DNA from: Citrobacter sp. MGH106
GTDB lineage: Bacteria; Pseudomonadota; Gammaproteobacteria; Enterobacterales; Enterobacteriaceae
Direction of reading: 5' to 3'
NCBI RefSeq assembly: GCF_001037495.1
Contig: NZ_KQ089822.1
Span: forward strand, 434,001-498,000
Length of the DNA stretch: 64,000 nt
Shown piece after piece: positions 28,345-40,143 of this stretch. The notes beneath the pieces were generated by a model. It did no database searches and had not been told where the DNA came from. It saw only the letters and a program-made list of their open reading frames with translations. The stretch's first letter is position 1, and the number at the start of each line of letters is the position of its first letter. The translations under genes and the position numbers were made by a program.

Positions 28345-31233
28345 ATGCCCCGCAGCACCTGGTTCAGCGCATTACTGTTGTTCGTTGCCCTTTGGGTACC
28401 CGTAAGTCAGGCAGATACTGGTTGGCAGCCTTTAGCTGAAACCATCCGTAAAAGCGATAAAGACACTCGCCAGTATCAGGCCGTGCGCCTTGATAACGGC
28501 ATGGTCGTGTTGCTGGTATCCGACCCTCAGGCCGTTAAGTCACTCTCTGCACTGGTGGTCCCGGTGGGGTCTCTGGAAGATCCCGACGATCACCAGGGGT
28601 TGGCGCATTACCTTGAACATATGTGCCTGATGGGATCTAAAAAATACCCACAGCCGGACAGCTTAGCTGAATTCCTCAAAATGCACGGCGGCAGCCACAA
28701 CGCCAGCACTGCGCCCTATCGCACGGCTTTCTATCTCGAAGTTGAAAACGATGCGCTGGCGGGGGCCGTTGATCGTCTGGCTGACGCTATTGCCTCGCCG
28801 CTGCTCGATAAAAAATATGCCGATCGCGAGCGAAATGCCGTTAATTCTGAGCTGACGCTGGCGCGTACCCGGGACGGTATGCGTATGGCACAGGTGAGCG
28901 CAGAAACAATAAACCCGGCACACCCTGGTTCGCGCTTCTCCGGCGGAAATCTGCAGACATTAAGCGATAAACCGGGTAACCCGGTACTGCAAGCCTTGCA
29001 GACATTCCATGAAAAGTACTACTCCGCGAACCTGATGAAAGCGGTGATTTACAGTAATAAACCCCTGCCAGAGCTGGCGCGGATCGCGGCTGATAACTTC
29101 GGGCGAGTACCGAATAAAAATGTCGAAAAACCGGAAATTACCGTACCGGTCGTGACTGACGCGCAAAAGGGCGTCGTCATCCACTATGTCCCTGCAATGC
29201 CGCGTAAAGTGCTGCGCGTAGAGTTTCGTATCGATAACAACAGTGCACAGTTTCGTAGCAAAACCGACGAACTCGTTACCTATTTGATTGGCAACCGCAG
29301 TCCGGGGACGTTGTCCGACTGGCTGCAAAAGCAGGGGCTGGTTGAAGGCATTCGTGCTGACTCCGATCCGGTTGTCAATGGTAACAGCGGTGTGCTGGCT
29401 ATTTCGGCGACGTTAACCGACAAAGGGTTGGCGAATCGCGATGAAGTTGTTGCTGCTATCTTTAGCTATCTCAATCTGTTGCGTGAAAAAGGCGTTGATA
29501 AACGCTATTTTGACGAACTGGCACACGTACTGGATCTCGACTTCCGTTATCCCTCTATCACGCGTGATATGGACTACGTGGAATGGCTGGCTGATACCAT
29601 GATCCGCGTTCCCGTCGAACATACGCTGGATGCGGTGAATATTGCCGATCAATATGATGCTAAGGCGGTTCAGGAACGTCTGGCGATGATGACACCGCAA
29701 AATGCGCGTATCTGGTATATCAGTCCGAAAGAGCCACATAATAAAACCGCTTATTTTGTCGATGCCCCTTATCAGGTGGATAAAATCAGCGAAAAAACCT
29801 TCGCCGACTGGCAGCAAAAAGCCCAGGGCATTGCGCTCTCTCTGCCGGAGTTGAACCCCTATATCCCTGATGATTTCACGCTGATTAAGACGGATAAAAA
29901 ATACGCCCATCCGGATTTGATCGTTGATGAGCCTGATTTACGCGTGGTATATGCGCCGAGTCAGTATTTTGCCAGTGAGCCAAAGGCCGATGTCAGCGTG
30001 ATTCTGCGCAACCCGAAAGCGATGGATAGCGCCAAAAATCAGGTGTTATTCGCACTGAACGATTATCTGGCCGGTATTGCGCTCGACCAGTTAAGCAATC
30101 AGGCTGCGGTGGGGGGGATTGGTTTCTCAACGAATGCTAACAATGGTCTGATGCTTAACGCAAACGGCTATACCCAACGTTTACCTCAGCTTTTTCAGGC
30201 TCTGCTGACAGGCTATTTCAGCTACACCGCTACGGACGAACAGCTGGAGCAGGCGAAATCCTGGTACGCCCAGATGATGGACTCTGCAGAGAAAGGCAAA
30301 GCCTATGATCAGGCAATTATGCCGGTACAGATGCTTTCTCAGGTGCCGTACTTCTCACGCGATGAACGCCGTAAACTGTTGCCATCCATTACTTTGCAAG
30401 AAGTGATGACTTACCGTGACACCTTAAAAGCCGGTGCGCGTCCTGAATTTCTGGTGATTGGTAACATGAGCGAAGCTCAGGCGAAAACCATGGCACGTGA
30501 TATTCAGAAACAGCTTGGTGCGAACGGGTCAGAATGGTGCCGGAACAAAGATGTTGTAGTTGATAAAAAGCAGTCCGTCATCTTTGAAAAAGCGGGCAGC
30601 AGCACGGACTCCGCGCTGGCAGCGGTATTTGTGCCTACCGGTTATGACGAGTATACCAGTTCGGCCTACAGCGCGATGTTAGGGCAAATTGTTCAGCCGT
30701 GGTTCTACAATCAACTGCGTACTGAAGAGCAATTAGGCTACGCCGTATTTGCTTTCCCAATGAGCGTTGGCCGTCAGTGGGGAATGGGTTTCCTGCTGCA
30801 AAGCAGCGATAAGCAACCGTCTTACCTGTGGGAACGGTATAAAGCGTTTTTCCCGACGGCGGAAGCGAAACTGCGGGCAATGAAAGCTGATGAATTCGTA
30901 CAAATTCAGCAGGCCATCATTGCGCAAATGCTGCAGGCGCCCCAAACGTTGGGGGCAGAAGCTTCGCAGTTAAGCAAAGATTTCGATCGAGGTAATATGC
31001 GCTTCGATTCACGTGATAAAATCGTGGCTCAGATTAAACTGCTGACGCCGCAAAAGCTTGCCGATTTCTTCCATCAGGCGGTGGTTGAGCCGCAAGGCAT
31101 GGCGATACTGTCACAGGTTTCCGGCAGTCAGAACGGGAAAGCAGAGTATGTGCACCCGGAAGGCTGGAAAGTGTGGCCGACCGTCAGCGCGTTGCAGCAA
31201 ACCTTACCCCTGATGAGTGAAAAGAATGAATGA
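28345..31233 (+). CDS. ptrA: PtrA, protease III (pitrilysin)
   Basis: Periplasmic zinc metallopeptidase of the M16 family, 962 residues, that degrades small peptides such as insulin chains. The Sec signal is residues 1-23 (LVALWVPVSQA-type end). The inverted zinc motif HYLEH is near residues 88-92, with the distant Glu in the NAVNSELTLAR segment near 169. Three further M16-like repeats follow, as in E. coli. Its stop overlaps the recB start by 8 bp (ATGAATGA), coupling a periplasmic protease to RecB translation, an arrangement conserved in E. coli and without a known functional reason. Confidence 0.97.
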   Translation: MPRSTWFSALLLFVALWVPVSQADTGWQPLAETIRKSDKDTRQYQAVRLDNGMVVLLVSDPQAVKSLSALVVPVGSLEDPDDHQGLAHYLEHMCLMGSKKYPQPDSLAEFLKMHGGSHNASTAPYRTAFYLEVENDALAGAVDRLADAIASPLLDKKYADRERNAVNSELTLARTRDGMRMAQVSAETINPAHPGSRFSGGNLQTLSDKPGNPVLQALQTFHEKYYSANLMKAVIYSNKPLPELARIAADNFGRVPNKNVEKPEITVPVVTDAQKGVVIHYVPAMPRKVLRVEFRIDNNSAQFRSKTDELVTYLIGNRSPGTLSDWLQKQGLVEGIRADSDPVVNGNSGVLAISATLTDKGLANRDEVVAAIFSYLNLLREKGVDKRYFDELAHVLDLDFRYPSITRDMDYVEWLADTMIRVPVEHTLDAVNIADQYDAKAVQERLAMMTPQNARIWYISPKEPHNKTAYFVDAPYQVDKISEKTFADWQQKAQGIALSLPELNPYIPDDFTLIKTDKKYAHPDLIVDEPDLRVVYAPSQYFASEPKADVSVILRNPKAMDSAKNQVLFALNDYLAGIALDQLSNQAAVGGIGFSTNANNGLMLNANGYTQRLPQLFQALLTGYFSYTATDEQLEQAKSWYAQMMDSAEKGKAYDQAIMPVQMLSQVPYFSRDERRKLLPSITLQEVMTYRDTLKAGARPEFLVIGNMSEAQAKTMARDIQKQLGANGSEWCRNKDVVVDKKQSVIFEKAGSSTDSALAAVFVPTGYDEYTSSAYSAMLGQIVQPWFYNQLRTEEQLGYAVFAFPMSVGRQWGMGFLLQSSDKQPSYLWERYKAFFPTAEAKLRAMKADEFVQIQQAIIAQMLQAPQTLGAEASQLSKDFDRGNMRFDSRDKIVAQIKLLTPQKLADFFHQAVVEPQGMAILSQVSGSQNGKAEYVHPEGWKVWPTVSALQQTLPLMSEKNE

Positions 31234-34200
31234 TGCCGCTGAGTCCCTTGATCCACTGCGCTTGCCCCTGACGGGCGAGCGACTGATTGAAGCCTCTGCG
31301 GGCACCGGTAAAACCTTTACCATCGCCGCCCTTTATTTACGTTTACTGCTTGGACTGGGCGGCTCCGCCGCCTTTCCTCGCCCTCTGACCGTCGAAGAGC
31401 TGTTAGTGGTTACCTTTACCGAGGCCGCCACTGAAGAGCTGCGCGGTCGTATTCGTAGCAACATTCATGAGCTGCGAATTGCCTGCCTGCGTGAAACTAC
31501 CGACAATCCGCTCTATGCCCGCTTGTTAGATGAAATTGCCGATAAAAAACAGGCCGCGCATTGGCTGTTATTGGCTGAAAGACAGATGGATGAAGCGGCG
31601 GTGTTTACCATTCACGGTTTCTGCCAGCGTATGCTTAGTCTGAACGCCTTTGAGTCAGGCATGCTGTTTGAACAGCAACTGATAGAAGATGAATCGCTGC
31701 TGCGTTACCAGGCCTGCGCGGACTTCTGGCGTCGACATTGTTACCCGCTCTCTCGCGATATTGCGCAGGTGATCTTCGAAACGTGGAAAGGCCCACAAGC
31801 GCTGCTACGAGATATCGACCGCTACCTACAGGGTGAAGCCCCGGTCATTAAAGCGCCGCCGCCAACGGATGAAACGCTGGCATCCCGACACGAAAAAATT
31901 CTGGCGCGTATCAACCAGATTAAGCAGCAATGGCGCGATTCGGTCGATGAGCTGGAAGGTCTGCTTGAAGATTCCGGAATCGACAGGCGTAAATTTAATC
32001 GTGGTAATCAGGGTAAGTGGATCGAAAAGATCAGTGCCTGGGCGCAGGAAGAGACACAAAGCTACCAGCTCCCTGATGCGCTGGAGAAATTCTCTCAACG
32101 CTTTTTAGAAGATCGCACCAAAGCGGGCGGCGTAACGCCCCGGCATCCGCTATTTGTCGCCATTGATGAACTGATTAGCGAACCGCTGACGATCCGCGAT
32201 CTGGTGATTACCCGGGCGCTGGCGGAAATCCGCGAAGCGGTTGCGCAGGAGAAACGTCGACGCGGAGAGTTAGGCTTTGACGATATGCTCAGTCGGCTGG
32301 ACGCGGCACTGGGTAGTGAAAGCGGCGATGCGCTGGCTACTGCCATTCGAACCCGTTTTCCGGTGGCGATGATCGATGAATTCCAGGACACCGACCCGCA
32401 GCAGTACCGTATTTTCCGTCGTATCTGGCAGCATCAGCCGGAAACCGCGCTGCTGTTGATTGGCGATCCCAAACAGGCTATTTATGCGTTTCGCGGTGCG
32501 GATATCTTCACCTATATGAAAGCGCGTAGTGAAGTTAGCGCACATTACACGCTCGATACCAACTGGCGTTCTGCGCCTGGGATGGTCAATGGCGTCAATA
32601 CGCTCTTCAGCCAGATGAACGACGCCTTCATGTTCCGCGAAATCCCCTTTAGCCCGGTGAAATCCGCAGAGAAGAATCAATCGCTGCGGTTTGTACTTCA
32701 CGGTGAAAAGCAACCTGCGATGAGCATGTGGCTAATGGAAGGAGAAAGCTGTGGCGTGGGCGATTACCAGAACTATATGGCCCAGGTGTGCGCAACGCAA
32801 ATTCGTGACTGGCTTAAAGCCGGGCAGTCTGGTGAGGCGTTGCTGGTCAGCGGTAAAGCGTCCAACCCGGTACGCGCATCGGATATCAGCGTGTTGGTCC
32901 GCAGTCGCCAGGAGGCGGCGCTGGTACGCGACGCGCTAACGCAACTGGCTATCCCGTCGGTCTATCTCTCCAACCGTGACAGTGTATTTGAAACGCTGGA
33001 GGCGCAGGAACTGCTATGGGTCCTGCAGGCGGTGATGACGCCGGAACGTGAAAACACACTGCGTAGCGCGCTGGCGACGTCCATGATGGGACTTAATGCG
33101 CAGGATATTGAAGCGCTGAACAATGACGAGAATGCCTGGGATGCCGTAGTAGAGGAATTCGACGGTTATCGCCAGCTCTGGCATAAGCGTGGCGTCATGC
33201 CGATGCTGCGCGCGCTGATGTCAGCGCGTCAAATTGCAGAAAACCTGCTGGCAACGGCGGGTGGCGAACGCCGTCTGACCGACATTTTGCATATCAGTGA
33301 ACTGTTGCAGGAAGCGGGATCGCAACTGGAAAGTGAGCATGCGCTGGTGCGCTGGCTTTCCCAGCATATTCTGGAACCTGACAGCAATGCTTCCAGTCAG
33401 CAGTTGAGGCTGGAGAGCGATAAGCATCTGGTTAAAATCGTCACCATCCACAAATCGAAAGGGCTGGAATATCCACTGGTCTGGCTGCCTTTTATCACTA
33501 ATTTTCGCGTTCAGGATCAGGCGTTCTACCATGATCGTAGCTCTTTTGAAGCTGTGCTGGATCTCAGCGAAGCGGATGAGAGTATTGAGCTGGCAGAAGC
33601 TGAACGTCTGGCGGAAGACCTGCGATTGCTTTATGTTGCGCTGACGCGTTCGGTATGGCATTGCAGTCTCGGCGTTGCGCCGCTGGTGCGCCGTCGGGGT
33701 GATAAGAAAGGTGATACCGATGTGCATCAGAGTGCTCTGGGACGCTTGTTGCAAAAAGGCGAGCCGAAGGATGCCGCAGGGCTTCGTGCTGCTATTGAAG
33801 CGCTTTGCAGTGAAGATATTGCCTGCCTGACGCCGAATGAGCCAGACGGTGAGCGTTGGCTGGTTTCGCAACCCGCCAGTTCGGTATTGAGTGCAAGAAC
33901 GCTGCAACGTGCTCCCGGTGACAGCTGGCGTGTGACCAGCTATTCCGGCCTGCAACAACGTGGACATGACATCGCGCAGGATCTGATCCCCCGGCTGGAC
34001 ATTGATGCATCAGGCGTGGGTGAGGCGGTTGTGGAATCAGGGCTAACACCGCATCAGTTTCCACGAGGTGCATCGCCGGGAACATTTTTACATAGCTTGT
34101 TTGAGGACCTGGATTTTACCCAACCGGTTGAAACGCAATGGGTACAGGAAAAACTGGCGTTGGGTGGGTATGAGGCACACTGGGCGCCGGTTTTGACCCA

Positions 34201-34771
34201 CTGGCTGGAGGCCATTTTGCGTGCGCCGCTTAACGAATCGGGCGTGAGTCTGAGCGTTCTGTCTGCACGGGAAAAACAGGTGGAGATGGAGTTTTATCTG
34301 CCCATTTCGCAGCCGCTGATAGCCAGCCAACTGGACGCGCTGATCCGCAAATACGATCCTCTCTCGGCGGGCTGTCCACCGCTGGATTTCATGCAGGTTC
34401 GCGGCATGCTGAAAGGTTTTATTGACCTCGTGTTCCGCCACCAGGGGCGTTATTACCTGCTTGACTACAAATCTAACTGGCTGGGAGAAGACAGCAGCGC
34501 TTATACCCAGCAGGCGATGGCCTCAGCAATGCAGGCACACCGTTATGACCTGCAATATCAACTTTATACTCTGGCGCTGCACCGCTATTTACGTCACCGC
34601 ATTACAGACTACGATTATGAACGCCATTTTGGCGGCGTTATCTATCTCTTTTTGCGCGGTGTTGATAGCGAGGAACCTCAGCAGGGAATTTATGCGACCC
34701 GACCAGACGGAGAGCTGATTGCGATGATGGACGAGATGTTTGCGGGCGCAGCACTGGAGGAAATGCAATGA
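31226..34771 (+). CDS. recB: RecB, helicase-nuclease subunit of exonuclease V
   Basis: A 1181-residue SF1A 3'-5' helicase with a C-terminal nuclease. Walker [11 protein letters not shown] is near residue 23, the DEFQDTDP Walker B-type motif near 387, and [11 protein letters not shown] near 747. The nuclease site is seen as GFIDLVFRH and [10 protein letters not shown] near residues 1065-1085 (Asp and Lys of the DYK motif). The ATG at 31226 overlaps the ptrA stop; a GTG nine bases earlier is in frame but less likely. Its stop overlaps recD by ATGA. Confidence 0.97.
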   Translation: MNDAAESLDPLRLPLTGERLIEASAGTGKTFTIAALYLRLLLGLGGSAAFPRPLTVEELLVVTFTEAATEELRGRIRSNIHELRIACLRETTDNPLYARLLDEIADKKQAAHWLLLAERQMDEAAVFTIHGFCQRMLSLNAFESGMLFEQQLIEDESLLRYQACADFWRRHCYPLSRDIAQVIFETWKGPQALLRDIDRYLQGEAPVIKAPPPTDETLASRHEKILARINQIKQQWRDSVDELEGLLEDSGIDRRKFNRGNQGKWIEKISAWAQEETQSYQLPDALEKFSQRFLEDRTKAGGVTPRHPLFVAIDELISEPLTIRDLVITRALAEIREAVAQEKRRRGELGFDDMLSRLDAALGSESGDALATAIRTRFPVAMIDEFQDTDPQQYRIFRRIWQHQPETALLLIGDPKQAIYAFRGADIFTYMKARSEVSAHYTLDTNWRSAPGMVNGVNTLFSQMNDAFMFREIPFSPVKSAEKNQSLRFVLHGEKQPAMSMWLMEGESCGVGDYQNYMAQVCATQIRDWLKAGQSGEALLVSGKASNPVRASDISVLVRSRQEAALVRDALTQLAIPSVYLSNRDSVFETLEAQELLWVLQAVMTPERENTLRSALATSMMGLNAQDIEALNNDENAWDAVVEEFDGYRQLWHKRGVMPMLRALMSARQIAENLLATAGGERRLTDILHISELLQEAGSQLESEHALVRWLSQHILEPDSNASSQQLRLESDKHLVKIVTIHKSKGLEYPLVWLPFITNFRVQDQAFYHDRSSFEAVLDLSEADESIELAEAERLAEDLRLLYVALTRSVWHCSLGVAPLVRRRGDKKGDTDVHQSALGRLLQKGEPKDAAGLRAAIEALCSEDIACLTPNEPDGERWLVSQPASSVLSARTLQRAPGDSWRVTSYSGLQQRGHDIAQDLIPRLDIDASGVGEAVVESGLTPHQFPRGASPGTFLHSLFEDLDFTQPVETQWVQEKLALGGYEAHWAPVLTHWLEAILRAPLNESGVSLSVLSAREKQVEMEFYLPISQPLIASQLDALIRKYDPLSAGCPPLDFMQVRGMLKGFIDLVFRHQGRYYLLDYKSNWLGEDSSAYTQQAMASAMQAHRYDLQYQLYTLALHRYLRHRITDYDYERHFGGVIYLFLRGVDSEEPQQGIYATRPDGELIAMMDEMFAGAALEEMQ

Positions 34772-36600
34772 CAATCCAGAAGCGATTACTGGAGGCTGTG
34801 GAGCAGAAACAGCTACGGCCGTTAGATGCCCAGTTTGCGCTGGCGGTTGCCGGAAACGACAACCCGGTCGTCACGCTGGCTGCGGCATTGCTTAGCCGCG
34901 AAGCGGGAGAAGGCCACGTCTGTTTACCGCTTTCGCGTTTATCTTTAAGCGAAGACGCCCACCCTTTGCTTACCTCCTGGATGAGTGAAAAAGGGGAGCC
35001 TGAAGACTGGGCTGAATGTCTGCTTGCCTCTGATGCGGTAAGTCGCGGCGAGCGCCCGACGCCGCTGGTGCTGTATTGCGATCGCCTGTATCTGAACCGA
35101 ATGTGGAATAACGAACGTACGGTGGCTCGCTTCTTTAGTGAGGTTAACCAGGCAATCGAGGTGGATGAATCGCGGTTGACCCACACGCTGGGGACGCTTT
35201 TTCCGCATACGGAAGGAATTAACTGGCAGAAAGTTGCAGCGGCTGTAGCGCTGACGCGTCGTATATCAGTGATCTCTGGTGGGCCGGGAACGGGAAAAAC
35301 GACAACGGTCGCCAGGCTGTTGGCGGCGTTGATTCAGATGGCGGATGGTGAACGCTGTCGTATCCGGCTGGCCGCTCCAACGGGAAAAGCGGCGGCGCGA
35401 CTGACTGCGTCGCTGGGCGCTGCATTACGTGAGTTGCCGTTGACCGATGAACAAAAGAAACGTATTCCTGATGACGCCAGTACGCTGCACCGATTATTAG
35501 GCGCACAGCCGGGTAGCCAGCGACTGCGCCATCATGCAGGCAATCCTCTCCATCTTGATGTGTTGGTGGTTGATGAAGCCTCGATGATTGATTTGCCTAT
35601 GATGTCGCGCCTTATTGATGCATTACCTCCCCATGGTCGGGTGATTTTTCTTGGCGATCGTGACCAGCTTGCTTCCGTTGAGGCGGGGGCTGTGCTGGGG
35701 GATATCTGTGCTTTTGTGAATGCCGGATTTACTGCGGAACGCGCAAAACAACTGAGCCGCCTGACCGGTAGCACCATTCCTGCGGGTTCAGGAACTCAGG
35801 CGGCATCATTACGTGACAGCTTATGCCTGCTGCAAAAGAGTTACCGTTTTGGCAGTAATTCCGGTATCGGCCAACTGGCTTCTGCGATAAATCGGGGTGA
35901 TAAAGCCGCGATCAAAACGGTCTTCCAGCAAGGTTTTAGTGATATCGAAAAACGCACGCTGCAAAGTAGTGAAGATTACGCAGCTATGCTTGATGAAGCG
36001 CTAGCGGGCTATGGGCACTACCTTGAGTTGCTCCATGAGCGTGCAGAGCCGGATGCTATTATTCAGTCATTTAATGAATATCAGCTATTGTGCGCACTGC
36101 GTGAAGGTCCGTTCGGCGTGAGTGGGTTGAATGAGCGCATCGAACAGGTGATGGTGCAAAAACGTAAGATTTCCCGTCTCGCACATACCCGTTGGTACGA
36201 GGGGCGACCGGTGATGATTGCGCGAAATGACAGTTCGCTGGGTCTGTTTAACGGTGATATCGGGATCGCGCTCGATCGTGGTCAGGGCTTAAGGGTGTGG
36301 TTTGCGTTGCCGGATGGCAATATCAAGTCGGTACAGCCCAGCCGTTTACCGGAACATGAAACAACCTGGGCGATGACGGTGCATAAATCACAAGGATCCG
36401 AGTTTGATCATGCGGCGTTGATTTTACCCAGCCAGCATTCGCCCGTTGTTACCCGCGAGCTGGTTTATACGGCGGTGACCCGCGCGCGCCGTCGCTTGTC
36501 GCTGTATGCCGATGAGCGGATATTGAGTGGGGCCATTGCCACTCGCACTGAACGTCGCAGTGGGCTGTCGGCGTTGTTTAATGATGGTATTGCACAGTAG
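34768..36600 (+). CDS. recD: RecD, 5'-3' helicase subunit of exonuclease V
   Basis: The 610-residue fast motor of RecBCD that also controls RecB nuclease activity and RecA loading. Walker [12 protein letters not shown] is near residues 169-179, DEASMIDLP near 270, and the C-terminal [13 protein letters not shown] near 538 completes the SF1B set. It is two residues longer than the E. coli protein. The start overlaps the recB stop (ATGA). It is convergent with argA across a 44-bp gap holding a REP-type hairpin. Confidence 0.97.
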   Translation: MTIQKRLLEAVEQKQLRPLDAQFALAVAGNDNPVVTLAAALLSREAGEGHVCLPLSRLSLSEDAHPLLTSWMSEKGEPEDWAECLLASDAVSRGERPTPLVLYCDRLYLNRMWNNERTVARFFSEVNQAIEVDESRLTHTLGTLFPHTEGINWQKVAAAVALTRRISVISGGPGTGKTTTVARLLAALIQMADGERCRIRLAAPTGKAAARLTASLGAALRELPLTDEQKKRIPDDASTLHRLLGAQPGSQRLRHHAGNPLHLDVLVVDEASMIDLPMMSRLIDALPPHGRVIFLGDRDQLASVEAGAVLGDICAFVNAGFTAERAKQLSRLTGSTIPAGSGTQAASLRDSLCLLQKSYRFGSNSGIGQLASAINRGDKAAIKTVFQQGFSDIEKRTLQSSEDYAAMLDEALAGYGHYLELLHERAEPDAIIQSFNEYQLLCALREGPFGVSGLNERIEQVMVQKRKISRLAHTRWYEGRPVMIARNDSSLGLFNGDIGIALDRGQGLRVWFALPDGNIKSVQPSRLPEHETTWAMTVHKSQGSEFDHAALILPSQHSPVVTRELVYTAVTRARRRLSLYADERILSGAIATRTERRSGLSALFNDGIAQ

Positions 36601-36609
36601 GATTTGTTG

Positions 36610-36636
36610 GCCGGATAAGCGTTAACGCTATCCGGC
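36610..36636. repeat. REP-type unit between recD and argA
   Basis: GCCGGATAAGCG-TTA-CGCTATCCGGC forms a hairpin with a one-base offset and has the core of enterobacterial REP sequences. It lies between convergent genes. Confidence 0.7.
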
Positions 36637-36644
36637 AACTGTGG

Positions 36645-37976
36645 TTACCCCAGATCTGCCATTAGCACTTTTGAACGCCGCTGATAGTTGTACATCTGTT
36701 TCTTACTCTCTGGCAGCAGGTCAATATCCACGGGCGTGAAGCCGCGCTCCTGAAACCAGTGAATACTGCGTGTTGTCAGCACGAACAGTTTGCTAAGCCC
36801 CATTTGTCTGGCCTGCACGGCGATCCTTTCCAGCAAAACTTCTCCGCGTGAAGAACTTCGATAGTCCGGATGTACTGCTACACACGCCATTTCGCCAATT
36901 CGTTCTTCCGGGAAAGGGTACAGGGCGGCACAGGCGATGGTCAGGTTATCACGCTGAATAATGGTGAATTTGTCGATCTCCATTTCCAATTGTTCACGTG
37001 AGCGACGGACCAGAATACCTTGCTGCTCGAGTGGGCGAATCAGTTCCAGAATACCGCCGATATCGTTAATGGTGGCGCGACGGATCTGTTCGGCGCTCTC
37101 CATCACGATTTGCGTCCCGATCCCATCGCGTGAGAACAGCTCCTGTAACAATGCGCCATCTTCCTGATAGCTAATCAGGTGGCAGCGGCGTACGCCACTG
37201 CGACAGGCTTTTACGGCACCACGCAGGAAGCGCACGGTGCCGGAGCTGTAGTCGCCTTTCTCTTCCTGTGACTCAACGCGAGCCTGGGCTTCGTTGGGGA
37301 AAAGTTCGGAAACAATATCGCCATCATCGTTAATAACTCCCTGGGAGGAGCAAAAACCGATCATCTTTTCTGCTTTCAGCTTGATAGCCAACTGGGTGGC
37401 GACCTCTTCTGAAGTCAGATTAAAGCTCTCTCCGGTGACGGAAACGGCTACCGGGCCCATCAATACAATGGCGCCACTGTCCAACTGGCGGTGAATCGCC
37501 TCTTCATCAATACGACGGATGCGTCCGCTATGGCAGTAATCTACGCCGTCATCGACGCCAAGAGGTTGGGAGATAATAAAGTTACCGCTGACCACATTGA
37601 TGTGCGCGCCCTGCAATGGCGTATTGTTCAGGCTCATCGACAGGCGGGCGGTGATATCAAGCTGGAGTAGCCCTGCAGCCTGCTTCACCAGCTCCAGCGT
37701 TTTGGCATCAGTTACGCGCGTATTTTTGTGGTACACCGGCTCATGATGATGAGCAGCAAGATTGGCATCAATCTGTGGCCGGGCGCCATACACCACAACG
37801 AGGCGGATGCCCAGGCTATGCAGGAGGCCAATGTCATTGACGATACTGGAAAAGTTTTCATGCTCGATGGCTTCGCCGCCCAGCATAATGACAAACGTTT
37901 TTCCCCGATGGGTATTGATATAGGGAACAGAATGGCGGAATCCCTGTACCAGTTCGGTTCTACGCTCCTTCACCAC
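36645..37976 (-). CDS. argA: ArgA, N-acetylglutamate synthase
   Basis: First enzyme of arginine synthesis, acetylating glutamate with acetyl-CoA; feedback inhibited by arginine. The 443 residues comprise an N-terminal amino-acid-kinase-like domain (about 1-280, with [13 protein letters not shown] near 30) that binds arginine and a C-terminal GNAT domain (about 295-443, with [18 protein letters not shown]). The start is a GTG at 37976, giving [15 protein letters not shown] as in E. coli. ARG-box-like dyads lie just upstream, consistent with ArgR repression. It is divergent from amiC. Confidence 0.97.
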   Translation of the reverse strand: MVKERRTELVQGFRHSVPYINTHRGKTFVIMLGGEAIEHENFSSIVNDIGLLHSLGIRLVVVYGARPQIDANLAAHHHEPVYHKNTRVTDAKTLELVKQAAGLLQLDITARLSMSLNNTPLQGAHINVVSGNFIISQPLGVDDGVDYCHSGRIRRIDEEAIHRQLDSGAIVLMGPVAVSVTGESFNLTSEEVATQLAIKLKAEKMIGFCSSQGVINDDGDIVSELFPNEAQARVESQEEKGDYSSGTVRFLRGAVKACRSGVRRCHLISYQEDGALLQELFSRDGIGTQIVMESAEQIRRATINDIGGILELIRPLEQQGILVRRSREQLEMEIDKFTIIQRDNLTIACAALYPFPEERIGEMACVAVHPDYRSSSRGEVLLERIAVQARQMGLSKLFVLTTRSIHWFQERGFTPVDIDLLPESKKQMYNYQRRSKVLMADLG

Positions 37977-37988
37977 GGCACACCCTCA

Positions 37989-38030
37989 TTGCATGATTAT
38001 TCGTAATTTGTGTATTTTTATTCTGTTTTT
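37989..38030. promoter_or_regulatory. Putative ARG boxes of argA
   Basis: Two adjacent AT-rich imperfect dyads, GCATGATTATTCGTAATT and GTATTTTTATTCTGTTTT, with about 3 bp between them, lie immediately upstream of argA. This is the usual spacing for a pair of ArgR operator half-sites. Confidence 0.55.
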
Positions 38031-38210
38031 GCTCCATGCGCAAGCGTAATTTTTACCCTTCCTGAAGATTTTTCTCAGTAATGCCGTGAATATAAAAAGA
38101 ATGTTTACCCTTTTGTAGATGACAGATTATGCGTCATTCGCTAAAGTTTCCGGTCAATTAGGACGTTTTACCTATTACCTAAATAAAGATTTCTTTTGCT
38201 CGGGAGAAGC

Positions 38211-39464
38211 ATGTCGGGATCCAATTCAGCAATCAGTCGCCGCCGTTTACTGAAAGGTGCGGGTGCTATGTGGCTTTTGAGCGTCAGCCAGGTCGGTCTG
38301 GCCGCCGTTAGTCAGGTCGTTGCAGTGCGCATCTGGCCTGCCTCCAGTTATACCCGCGTCACGGTGGAATCCAACCGTCTGCTGAAATACAAACAGTTTG
38401 CCCTGAGTAATCCTGAGCGTGTGGTTGTGGATATTGAAGGCGTTAATTTGAACTCGGTGCTCAAGGGGATCGGGACGCAGATCCGCCCTGACGATCCGTA
38501 CATTAAGTCAGCAAGAGTAGGCCAGTTTGACCCACAGACCGTGCGCATGGTGTTTGAGCTGAAACAAGATGTGAAGCCGCAGCTGTTCGCCCTGGCACCC
38601 GTTGCAGGATTTAAAGAACGTCTGGTGATGGATCTTTATCCCGCGAATGCCCAGGATGTGCAGGATCCTCTGCTGGCGTTACTTGAAGACTACAACAAGG
38701 GCGATCTCGATAAACAGGTGCCACCTGCACAAAGTGGCCCGCAGCCCGGTAAAGCGGGGCGTGACCGTCCAATTGTCATTATGCTCGATCCCGGCCATGG
38801 TGGCGAAGATTCCGGTGCCGTGGGGAAATACAAGACGCGCGAAAAAGATGTGGTGTTGCAGATAGCCCGTCGCCTGCGCGCGCTGATCGAAAAAGAAGGC
38901 AATATGAAGGTCTATATGACGCGTAATGAGGATATCTTCATTCCGTTGAAAGTCCGCGTGGCGAAAGCCCAGAAGCAGCGCGCTGACCTGTTTGTCTCCA
39001 TTCATGCGGATGCTTTTACCAGTCGACAGCCCAGTGGTTCGTCGGTGTTTGCACTTTCCACTAAAGGTGCGACCAGTACCGCAGCAAAATATCTGGCGCA
39101 AACCCAGAACGCCTCGGATTTAATTGGTGGTGTCAGTAAGAGTGGTGACCGCTACGTCGACCACACCATGTTCGACATGGTGCAATCGCTGACGATTGCT
39201 GACAGTCTGAAGTTTGGTAAAGCGGTACTGAATAAGCTCGGTAAGATTAATAATCTGCATAAGAATCAGGTTGAGCAGGCAGGATTTGCGGTGTTGAAAG
39301 CGCCGGATATTCCCTCGATCCTCGTGGAAACGGCGTTTATCAGTAACGTTGAAGAGGAGCGAAAGCTCAAAACCGCGACCTTCCAGCAGGAAGTTGCTGA
39401 GTCGATTCTGGCTGGGATCAAAGCGTATTTTGCCGATGGGGCAACGCTGGCGAGAAGGGGATAA
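38211..39464 (+). CDS. amiC: AmiC, N-acetylmuramyl-L-alanine amidase
   Basis: Zinc amidase that cleaves septal peptidoglycan during daughter-cell separation, activated by NlpD. The twin-arginine signal [10 protein letters not shown] is at residues 9-18, so it is exported folded through Tat. An AMIN domain for septal targeting covers about 35-130. The catalytic domain has [10 protein letters not shown] near 195, SIHADAF near 263 and VETAFISN near 372. The start at 38211 ([12 protein letters not shown]) follows GGGAGAA and gives 417 residues, the E. coli length. It ends at a terminator. Confidence 0.97.
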   Translation: MSGSNSAISRRRLLKGAGAMWLLSVSQVGLAAVSQVVAVRIWPASSYTRVTVESNRLLKYKQFALSNPERVVVDIEGVNLNSVLKGIGTQIRPDDPYIKSARVGQFDPQTVRMVFELKQDVKPQLFALAPVAGFKERLVMDLYPANAQDVQDPLLALLEDYNKGDLDKQVPPAQSGPQPGKAGRDRPIVIMLDPGHGGEDSGAVGKYKTREKDVVLQIARRLRALIEKEGNMKVYMTRNEDIFIPLKVRVAKAQKQRADLFVSIHADAFTSRQPSGSSVFALSTKGATSTAAKYLAQTQNASDLIGGVSKSGDRYVDHTMFDMVQSLTIADSLKFGKAVLNKLGKINNLHKNQVEQAGFAVLKAPDIPSILVETAFISNVEEERKLKTATFQQEVAESILAGIKAYFADGATLARRG

Positions 39465-39465
39465 T

Positions 39466-39492
39466 AAAAAAGCGCTGAGAAGCGCTTTTTTT
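39466..39492 (+). terminator. Terminator of amiC
   Basis: Near-perfect hairpin AAAAAAGCGCT-gaga-AGCGCTTTTTT immediately after the amiC stop, with T-run. Confidence 0.9.
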
Positions 39493-39503
39493 ACGGACCG
39501 CAG

Positions 39504-39530
39504 AAACAAAAAAACACCCGTCAGGGTGTT
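39504..39530 (-). terminator. Terminator of the initiator tRNA operon
   Basis: Read on the minus strand, stem AACACCC-tgac-GGGTGTT followed by a T-rich tail, 9 bp after the last tRNA gene. Confidence 0.85.
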
Positions 39531-39538
39531 CAATGTAT

Positions 39539-39615
<77 letters not shown>

Positions 39616-39704
39616 TCCGTCTTTTGCTTCGTATTCAAACCACATCTGCGTTGGCTTTGCTGTGATTCGAACTACCTTGCAAAAATATCACATCAGATTT
39701 TAAT

Positions 39705-39781
<77 letters not shown>

Positions 39782-39861
39782 TCCGTCTTTCTGCTGCGTA
39801 TTTCAAATCACATGTGTGATTCGAACTGCTTAACAGAAATATTACTGCTTCTGATTTTAAT

Positions 39862-39938
<77 letters not shown>

Positions 39939-39951
39939 TCCGTGGATGCGC

Positions 39952-39979
39952 ACTATACTCTGCTAACGTTTTCATGCAA
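39952..39979 (-). promoter_or_regulatory. Promoter of the initiator tRNA operon
   Basis: On the minus strand, TTGCAT (39974-39979), 16-bp spacer, TATAGT (39952-39957), then a GC-rich discriminator GCGC before the start. GC-rich discriminators are typical of stringently controlled stable RNA promoters. Confidence 0.8.
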
Positions 39980-40143
39980 CCCTTTTTTCACCTTGATCAC
40001 GGTTTAAGGATGAAAATGAACAAAAACAAAGCATTTCGGTTTATTTTTTGCGCAAAATTTGCGATGGGGTATGCATTCGCATTTCATTAGGTTCGGGGGT
40101 TTGTTATCTTCATCTCGCATTCAGGCAACTTAAGACGAGAATA

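Noticed and set aside
33221..33967. Open frame of about 248 codons on the minus strand inside recB
   Set aside because: Antisense shadow of RecB codons; no start signal.
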